A stretch of DNA of 64,000 bases from Nonomuraea sp. NBC_00507. GTDB taxonomy: Bacteria; Actinomycetota; Actinomycetes; Streptosporangiales; Streptosporangiaceae. This document shows positions 58,989-64,000 of this stretch, one piece after another. The notes under the pieces are model-generated. The model was not told where the DNA came from. It was given only the letters and a program-made list of their open reading frames with translations, and did no database searches. A program made the position numbers and the translations under genes. The DNA lies in assembly GCF_036013525.1 (NCBI RefSeq), contig NZ_CP107853.1, positions 1,612,001 to 1,676,000 on the forward strand. The letters are read 5' to 3'. Numbering within the stretch: position 1 is the first letter of the stretch; each line of letters begins with the position of its first letter.

Positions 58989-59636
58989 TTAGAGCGATGC
59001 TTCGAGGGCGCGCAGCCGGCGCGCCCGGTCGGCGGCCGCCGATGCATCCAGGCGGGGCCCAGGCGGCGGGGTGGGTAGCAGCGCCTGCAGCGAGTCGATC
59101 GCCTGCCGGACGGTGTGCTCGTCGACTGCGCCGCCAGCGGAGCCGCGGCCGCCGGCGATGCCGAGGGCGCGGGCGAGCGCGAACTGGCCGGCCCGGTCGG
59201 GGTCGGCGATCGCGTCGGGGTCGAGCGGCAGCGGCACGACGCTGATCTCGTACAGCTCCCACCGCTCGGGCACGCCGGCCTCGTCGATGTTGTAGGCGCC
59301 GAACCCGATCGAGACGGCGTTGAGGAAGCGGCCGCGGATCTTCCGGTCCACGGTGCGGGCGAAATCGTCCTCCAGGTCGAAGGTCAGCTCGGCGCGCAGC
59401 TGCTCGCCGTCGACCCGGACGTTCTCCGACCGGCCGATCGGGAGCGACTCCCGCCCCCAGTATTCGTGGTCGTACATGACGACCGGGTTGGCCTGGTAGC
59501 GGGTCAGGTCGACGCCGGACATCTGCAGGTCCAGTCCGTCGCCCTTGACGCCGGCGTTCGCGGCGACGAACGGGATGGGGCCCTCTCCGGTGGCCCGGGC
59601 CAGGTCGGTGTAGCCCCGAAGGTGCACGGTCTTCAT
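58989..59636 (-). CDS. HK97-family prohead protease
   Basis: 215 residues from ATG 59636 (AAGGAGTGATC upstream). VHLRGYTDLARATGEGPIPF, VDLTRYQANPVVMYDHEYWG (catalytic His region), LPIGRSENVRVDGEQLRAEL, GRFLNAVSIGFGAYNI (Ser region) and ERWELYEISVVPLPLDPDAI are characteristic of the S78 serine protease that matures HK97-type heads. C-terminal tail helical. Confidence 0.9.
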   Translation of the reverse strand: MKTVHLRGYTDLARATGEGPIPFVAANAGVKGDGLDLQMSGVDLTRYQANPVVMYDHEYWGRESLPIGRSENVRVDGEQLRAELTFDLEDDFARTVDRKIRGRFLNAVSIGFGAYNIDEAGVPERWELYEISVVPLPLDPDAIADPDRAGQFALARALGIAGGRGSAGGAVDEHTVRQAIDSLQALLPTPPPGPRLDASAAADRARRLRALEASL

Positions 59637-59648
59637 GATCACTCCTTC

Positions 59649-61700
59649 TCAGGCGGGCACGATCTGGCAGTCGCAGCCGGGGTGCAGCGGCGGGTGGTGG
59701 ATGTCGCGGCTGATCTGCAGCTTCTCGGCCAGGCCGAGCTCGCTGCCCTTGGCCGCGAACGGCTGCTCGATGTCGGTGGTGGCGCCGTCCATCGCGTCGC
59801 AGAACGGGCAGTCGTCGGAGCCGAAGGTGACCCACTTGACCGCGCGGATGCCGGCCGCCCGCCACACCTCGCGCGCGGCCGCGTTGGGTAGCTGGTTGCC
59901 CTGCCAGCGGGCGATGCGATCCGGCCGCTCGCTCACCCACCGGGCCAGCCGCTCGAGCACCGCGGCCGCGGCGTCGGCGCCGGAGGCGGCGGCGGTCAGC
60001 TGGCCGAGCTCGGAGGCGATGCGGTAGCCGACGTGGCTGGCCACGTACTGCTGCACCCACGCCGCCAGGTCGATGGGCTCGTCGTGGCCGACGTCGGCGG
60101 CCGCGTCGCCGGCGATCGCCGCGGCGAACTCGGTGATGATCGGCAGCCACGCCGCCATGGTGCGTTCGGTGACCAGCCCGCGGTACAGCTCCTCGAGCGC
60201 GGCCAGGAACTCCGCGGGTGAGGCGCCGTCGGCCAGATGCTCGTCGGCCAGGGCGGTCACCCGGTCCTGCTCGAACTTGGCCAGCTTCAGGTCGGCCTCG
60301 GCGATCAGGGCGGCGTACTGCTCGGCGATGCGCTGGCGGGCGGCGATCCCGCGGCCGCGCCAGCCGTACCCGCGCGGGTCGCCCTCGGGGTCGTCCTCCG
60401 GCTCCGGAGCCGGAGGCGGTGGCGGCCCGGGCGCCGGTTTGGGGGCGGGCTTGGTCTGGTCGGCCTTGATCTCGGCCGGGGTCTTGGCCGCCACCATGTT
60501 GAGCGGCACCAGGTACACCTCGCCGCGGCCGTCGGGCAGCGGGTTCTGGTTCTCCATCTCCCGCACATCATCGGCCGAGGCCCAGCCCCAGTTGCGGGCG
60601 ATCGCGTACGCCTCGTACCGGGACTTGATGTCGCCCCGCAGCAGCGCGTCGACCAGGTGCTCAGCGAAGAACCGGCCGCGCTCGGCCGAGGTGAGCGCGC
60701 GGGTCAGGATCGCCTGCTCCCACCGCACCAGCCAGATCCGCAGGGCCGACGTTACGTAGTCGAGCGCCTGGTGCTCGATGTTGGAGTAGGTGGCGTGTTC
60801 CAGGTCGCCGACCTTGTGCGGCGGCAGCCGCAGCCAGCGCGCCATGTCGGTGACGCCGAACTTTCTGGTCTGCAGGAACTGCGCGTCCTCCGGCGGCAGG
60901 CCGATCGTCTCCCAGTCCATGCCCTCCTCGAGGATCGCGACCCGCTGGGCGTTGTCCAGGCCGCGGTGCATCTCGTTCCAGCCCTCGCGCAACCGCTTGG
61001 ACGCGCCGTCGCCGAGCGTGCCCGGGTGCTTGAGCACACCGGCCGGCTGGGCCGAGTTGCCGAAGAAGCTGGCACCATATGCCTCGGCCGCCAGGCCCAG
61101 GCCGATGGACTTGCGGGCCAGCCCGATCAGGCTGTAGCCCTCGATGCCGTTGCCGCCCAGGCCGTGCACGTGCAGCACCTCATCCGGGTGCAGCATCACG
61201 TAGATGCCGTTGACGTCGTCGGTGTAGCGGTACATGAGCGTCATCCGGCCGGCGCCGGTTCGGGTGATCTCCGGCTTGGTGCGGTCGGGCCGCAGCGGCC
61301 ACAGCTCGACGACGTCGCCGGCGCCGTTGCGGACGATGTTGGCGTAGCCGCCGCGCCAGGTCATCGCGTGCCCCTGCAGCGTCTCCCGCAGCGCGACCGA
61401 GCTCATGTACGGGTTGGGCTGGTCGTGCAGCACCGCGTACAGAGGATGGTCGGTGGCGCGCCGCTTGCCCCGGGCCAGCCGCTCGTAAGTGATCAGAGGC
61501 AGCGAGGCGAGGTCCTCGGAGATGACCCGGACGCCGGCGAAGAACGGGCTGTAGTGCAGCGCGGTCTCCTCATTCACGTACACCCCGGCGGAGGCCTGGC
61601 CGTCGCCGGCCCACCAGCCGTTGACCAGGGACGTCTCCGGCCGGGACGGGTCGAACGAGGGATGCTTGGTGGCGCGCAGCACAGACCGGATCAGACCCAC
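59649..61700 (-). CDS. Portal protein fused to a MuF-type head morphogenesis domain
   Basis: 683 residues from GTG 61700. Residues 1-400 are an HK97 portal: HYSPFFAGVRVISEDLASLP, ERLARGKRRATDHPLYAVLH, LVGRW-type core with EEGMDWETIGLPPEDAQFLQ and TRKFGVTDMARWLRLPPHKV. A Pro-rich linker (about 435-465) leads to a helical region and a C-terminal MuF-like zinc-binding motif, SDDCPFCDAMDG ... HHPPLHPGCDCQIVP (about 625-683). The portal forms the packaging ring; MuF-type domains are minor head proteins, usually a separate gene. The fusion means a dodecamer would carry twelve MuF domains into the head. Confidence 0.9.
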   Translation of the reverse strand: MGLIRSVLRATKHPSFDPSRPETSLVNGWWAGDGQASAGVYVNEETALHYSPFFAGVRVISEDLASLPLITYERLARGKRRATDHPLYAVLHDQPNPYMSSVALRETLQGHAMTWRGGYANIVRNGAGDVVELWPLRPDRTKPEITRTGAGRMTLMYRYTDDVNGIYVMLHPDEVLHVHGLGGNGIEGYSLIGLARKSIGLGLAAEAYGASFFGNSAQPAGVLKHPGTLGDGASKRLREGWNEMHRGLDNAQRVAILEEGMDWETIGLPPEDAQFLQTRKFGVTDMARWLRLPPHKVGDLEHATYSNIEHQALDYVTSALRIWLVRWEQAILTRALTSAERGRFFAEHLVDALLRGDIKSRYEAYAIARNWGWASADDVREMENQNPLPDGRGEVYLVPLNMVAAKTPAEIKADQTKPAPKPAPGPPPPPAPEPEDDPEGDPRGYGWRGRGIAARQRIAEQYAALIAEADLKLAKFEQDRVTALADEHLADGASPAEFLAALEELYRGLVTERTMAAWLPIITEFAAAIAGDAAADVGHDEPIDLAAWVQQYVASHVGYRIASELGQLTAAASGADAAAAVLERLARWVSERPDRIARWQGNQLPNAAAREVWRAAGIRAVKWVTFGSDDCPFCDAMDGATTDIEQPFAAKGSELGLAEKLQISRDIHHPPLHPGCDCQIVPA

Positions 61701-61702
61701 GC

Positions 61703-61894
61703 TCAGCCTCCCGTCCGTCGCATGACCAGCAGCTCGGTCCCGAACACGAAGACCAGGCCCAGGACGCCATGCACGATCAGCGCCACGCCGAACCCGAAGA
61801 CGATACACAGGCCGAAGAACAGCGCGAAGGTGGCCACGATGGCGATCGCGTCCATGCCGTCGAGCTGGGCGGCGAACTCGCGCAGCCGCTTCAT
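61703..61894 (-). CDS. Small two-TM phage membrane protein
   Basis: 63 residues, ATG 61894 after AAAGGGGCGCC. Two membrane helices (AIAIVATFALFFGLCIVFGF and LIVHGVLGLVFVFGTELLVM) with a basic end. Encoded between large terminase and portal genes, three bases before the portal start. Small membrane proteins at this site are frequent in actinophages; role unknown. Confidence 0.65.
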   Translation of the reverse strand: MKRLREFAAQLDGMDAIAIVATFALFFGLCIVFGFGVALIVHGVLGLVFVFGTELLVMRRTGG

Positions 61895-61904
61895 GGCGCC
61901 CCTT

Positions 61905-63680
61905 TCACAGCACGGTCAGACCGCGCGTCTGGTAGATGCTCTCGGCGGGCGCTCGGCGGCGGCCGTCGATCGCGTACAGCAGGGTCACCATGCCGTCGAT
62001 GCGGGCGCCGGCCTTGTCGCGGTCGGGCTTGACCGGCCGGTACCGGTCGGGGTCATCCGACGGGCTTTTCGCCTGCAGGTTGTCGGCCATCCACCGGGCG
62101 ACCGGATCACTGCCGTGAGAGAACTCGCCGTCGTGCTTCTTCAGCAGCCGGGCCAGCTCCTTCATCGGGTCGGTCATCCGCTCGTAGGTGGTGTTGCTCT
62201 CGTACATCACCAGCCCGGTGCGCTTGACGATCTCCTGCCGGACGGGCTCGCCGCACCACTTGTCGTAGGTGATGTCGACGATGCGCATCCGCTCGTGGTC
62301 CTCGGCGATGGCGTCGTAGATCGCGTCGTAGTCGATCGTGTCGCCCTCGGTCAGGCTCACCCACCCGTCGTCGACCCATTCGGAGAACAGGCCGCCGGTG
62401 TGCTCGTCGAGGATCGGCGCCATCGATTCGGGCAGCCAGTGCCGCCACCGCACCCAGCCGTTGTCGGCCATCAGGCAGAAGCTCGTCAGGTCCAGCTTGG
62501 AGGACAGGTCCAGGCCGCCCCAGCAGCGGCGCCCCTCCAACTTGGGCAGCACCCAATCCGGCGTCGGCGCGACCTCACCGACGCAGGCGTCCCACAGGTC
62601 CATGGAGATGTAGCGGGTGACCTGCTGCACACGCACGTTCAGCTGAAACTGCAGGAAGCCGTTCTCCTTCAGCTTGCTGCCCCGGGCGTCCATCGCCTGC
62701 CGGCGCATCGCCTCGCGCGACTTGAAGTCGTCCAGCGCCGGGTTCGGCCACTTCCAGTTGCGCTCGTCATACGGGTCGAGGCTGACCGGCAGATCAGGAT
62801 GCCCGGCGTACAGCCGGCGCAGACGCTCCAGCTGCTCGGCGGTGCGCGGGAACTTGCGCACGAAGCTGAAGACGTGCGGCGCCCGGGCCGGATCCTCCTG
62901 CACCCGCTCAGCATCGTCGATCATCACCGCGCCGAAGCTGGCCGAGTCGTTCGTCTCGGTGGTCGTGGTGAACATCAGCTCCTGCTCGCGGGCGCCCGCC
63001 GCGGTGGTCATCGCCTGCCACAGCGAGCCGTCCGGCTGGCTGAGCACCTCGTCGAGGTTGAAGCCGTGCGGGTTGTGGCCGAGCTCCTTGTCCGCGTCGG
63101 CGGTGATGACCTCGTAGTGGCTGTTGCTCTTCTCGTCGACCAGGCGCTGGGCGTCTTTGAGGAACTTCAGCCGCCGGGCCAGCGGCGTGGACAGCTGCAC
63201 CATGCGCACGGCCGGCTCGAACACCTTGCGCGCCTGGATCTTGTCGGCGGCCGCGGAGTACACCTCGGCGAACTCCTCGTCGTCGCCGACCAGGAGGTAG
63301 AGCTGGATCGCCGCGGCGATCTCGGACTTGCCGTTTTTGCGGGCGACGACGATGTGCGCGATGCGGTAGCGGCGCACGTACCGCTCCCACTCGGCCGACC
63401 AGACGACCTCGCCGAACAGCGGCCGGGCGATCTCGTGCTCCTGCCAGAAACGCAGGATGAACGGCTTGCGCCGGTGCGGGCCCTTGGTGAAGACCAGCAG
63501 GTCGCTACAGAACAGCACGAACCGGTCGGCGCGCGGCTCGCAGTAGTGCGCGCCCTTCTTGCTGCAGGTCTTGCCGCGCAGCGTGAACCCGCATACCGGG
63601 CCCTTGCGGTCGGCGGGCCGCCAGTGCTTGTCGTGGTTCGGCGGCCGCCGCTCAGGTGAGGAGGTCCTCCGTCGGGTCAC
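61905..63680 (-). CDS. Large terminase subunit
   Basis: 591 residues from GTG 63680 (GGAGGCGGGCACC upstream). The N-terminal ATPase has Walker A VVARKNGKSEIAAAIQLYLL near residue 112 and Walker B GFNLDEVLSQ near 205, with TTTTETNDSASFGAVMIDDA (coupling motif). The C-terminal nuclease starts around residue 385 (GGLDLSSKLDLTSFCLMADN, an acidic metal site) and includes VDITYDKWCGEPVRQEIVKR. It cuts the concatemer and pumps DNA into the portal. Overlaps the small-terminase stop by 29 bases. Confidence 0.9.
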   Translation of the reverse strand: MTRRRTSSPERRPPNHDKHWRPADRKGPVCGFTLRGKTCSKKGAHYCEPRADRFVLFCSDLLVFTKGPHRRKPFILRFWQEHEIARPLFGEVVWSAEWERYVRRYRIAHIVVARKNGKSEIAAAIQLYLLVGDDEEFAEVYSAAADKIQARKVFEPAVRMVQLSTPLARRLKFLKDAQRLVDEKSNSHYEVITADADKELGHNPHGFNLDEVLSQPDGSLWQAMTTAAGAREQELMFTTTTETNDSASFGAVMIDDAERVQEDPARAPHVFSFVRKFPRTAEQLERLRRLYAGHPDLPVSLDPYDERNWKWPNPALDDFKSREAMRRQAMDARGSKLKENGFLQFQLNVRVQQVTRYISMDLWDACVGEVAPTPDWVLPKLEGRRCWGGLDLSSKLDLTSFCLMADNGWVRWRHWLPESMAPILDEHTGGLFSEWVDDGWVSLTEGDTIDYDAIYDAIAEDHERMRIVDITYDKWCGEPVRQEIVKRTGLVMYESNTTYERMTDPMKELARLLKKHDGEFSHGSDPVARWMADNLQAKSPSDDPDRYRPVKPDRDKAGARIDGMVTLLYAIDGRRRAPAESIYQTRGLTVL

Positions 63681-64000
63681 GGTGCCCGCCTCCCCCGACC
63701 TTCAGCTGGGAGCGGTCGCTGGGCGTCAGCCCGAACCGGGCGCCGTATCGCTGGACCTGTGCGTCGGCCTCGTTGAGCACCAGCGTCCAGGGTGACTTCT
63801 GCAGCCGGTAGCCGGCGACGTTCCCGAGCATGTCCATGATCGGGATCCGGTTGACCTCCCCGTGGGCGCGCAGTTCCTTCACCGCGCGCCGGCGCCGGTC
63901 CGCCGCGTCGCAGAAGATCGCGAATGCCTCGACATCCCAGGCGGTCAGAACGCCCTTGCTCTGCAGATCGGGCGCGTACTGCCGCCAGATCGAACGGGCG
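63652..64000 (-). CDS. Small terminase subunit, P27 family (start outside window)
   Basis: About 115 residues are visible; the frame is open to the window edge. SIWRQYAPDLQSKGVLTAWD, VEAFAIFCDAADRRRRAVKE and ARFGLTPSDRSQLKVGG are characteristic of the P27 small terminase. It binds the packaging site and brings the large subunit to DNA. The 3' end is complete. Confidence 0.85.
   Translation of the reverse strand, partial: ARSIWRQYAPDLQSKGVLTAWDVEAFAIFCDAADRRRRAVKELRAHGEVNRIPIMDMLGNVAGYRLQKSPWTLVLNEADAQVQRYGARFGLTPSDRSQLKVGGGGHRDPTEDLLT

Noticed and set aside
60237..63659. Plus-strand open frame of 1140 codons opposite portal and terminase genes
   Set aside because: It is a GC-driven antisense shadow: the minus strand holds clear portal and large-terminase motifs, while this frame has no ribosome binding site and repetitive Arg/Gly/Val/Leu content.

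Overview
The window is high-GC actinomycete DNA, probably from a Streptosporangiales or Streptomycetales genome. The evidence is GTG starts, ATGA/GTGA gene overlaps and actinomycete families such as DUF2637/SpdB-like, DUF4192, Replic_Relax and PPOX F420-type proteins. Almost all of it is accessory DNA. I see three blocks: a conjugative element (about 8.7-28 kb), a decayed stretch of pseudogenes and mobile-element scraps (28-36 kb), and an integrated phage-like element from 36.07 kb past the right edge.

Left edge (1-8.7 kb): a three-gene cluster in which a small protein and a membrane protein share a GGxNIQIG motif and flank a PQQ-type beta-propeller protein. Next come a tail-fibre-like fragment and an actinobacterial tyrosine integrase broken by an internal inversion of about 475 bp plus a one-base frameshift. 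After these lie an AlbA_2 (Schlafen-type) protein, a membrane pentapeptide-repeat protein and an IS5-type transposase stub.

Conjugative element (8.7-28 kb): plus-strand cargo genes (a possible sigma-like protein, DUF4192, DUF932, an FAD monooxygenase, small membrane proteins) with many strong hairpins and a duplicated 46-bp promoter-like element. They precede a minus-strand type IV secretion operon running from 24.4 to 14.8 kb: HTH-pilin protein, polytopic VirB6/TrbL-like protein, PrgI-type protein, VirB4 ATPase, TraD/VirD4 coupling ATPase, Replic_Relax protein and NlpC/P60 peptidoglycan hydrolase. All junctions but one overlap by four bases. Downstream are a secreted protein, a DUF2637 protein, two inactivated DNA methyltransferases and an excisionase-like HTH. 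A leader region of about 220-320 bp, able to form nested hairpins, occurs twice (24.46 and 27.15 kb).

Decayed stretch (28-36 kb): a frameshifted Ser/Thr kinase, a thioredoxin-like protein, a large STAND-WD40 protein whose P-loop lacks its lysine, and fragments of a group II intron reverse transcriptase, an ISL3 transposase, a mctB copper-transport gene and a Tn3 transposase.

Right element (36.07 kb to the end): the boundary is a 3' half of a tRNA-Ile(GAT) gene on the minus strand, with its terminator to the left and three CTCCCAA repeats to the right. The first 5 kb (GntR regulators, PPOX oxidoreductase, DUF2637 protein, small hypothetical and zinc-ribbon proteins) look like actinomycete integrative-conjugative elements. 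The rest is a complete minus-strand siphophage late module in reverse order: lysis, tail tip, tape measure, tail chaperones, tail tube, connectors, HK97 capsid, protease, portal-MuF fusion, large terminase and the end of the small terminase. One plus-strand membrane-anchored gene sits inside the lysis end like a moron. No integrase for this element is visible; it should lie beyond 64 kb near the intact tRNA-Ile.
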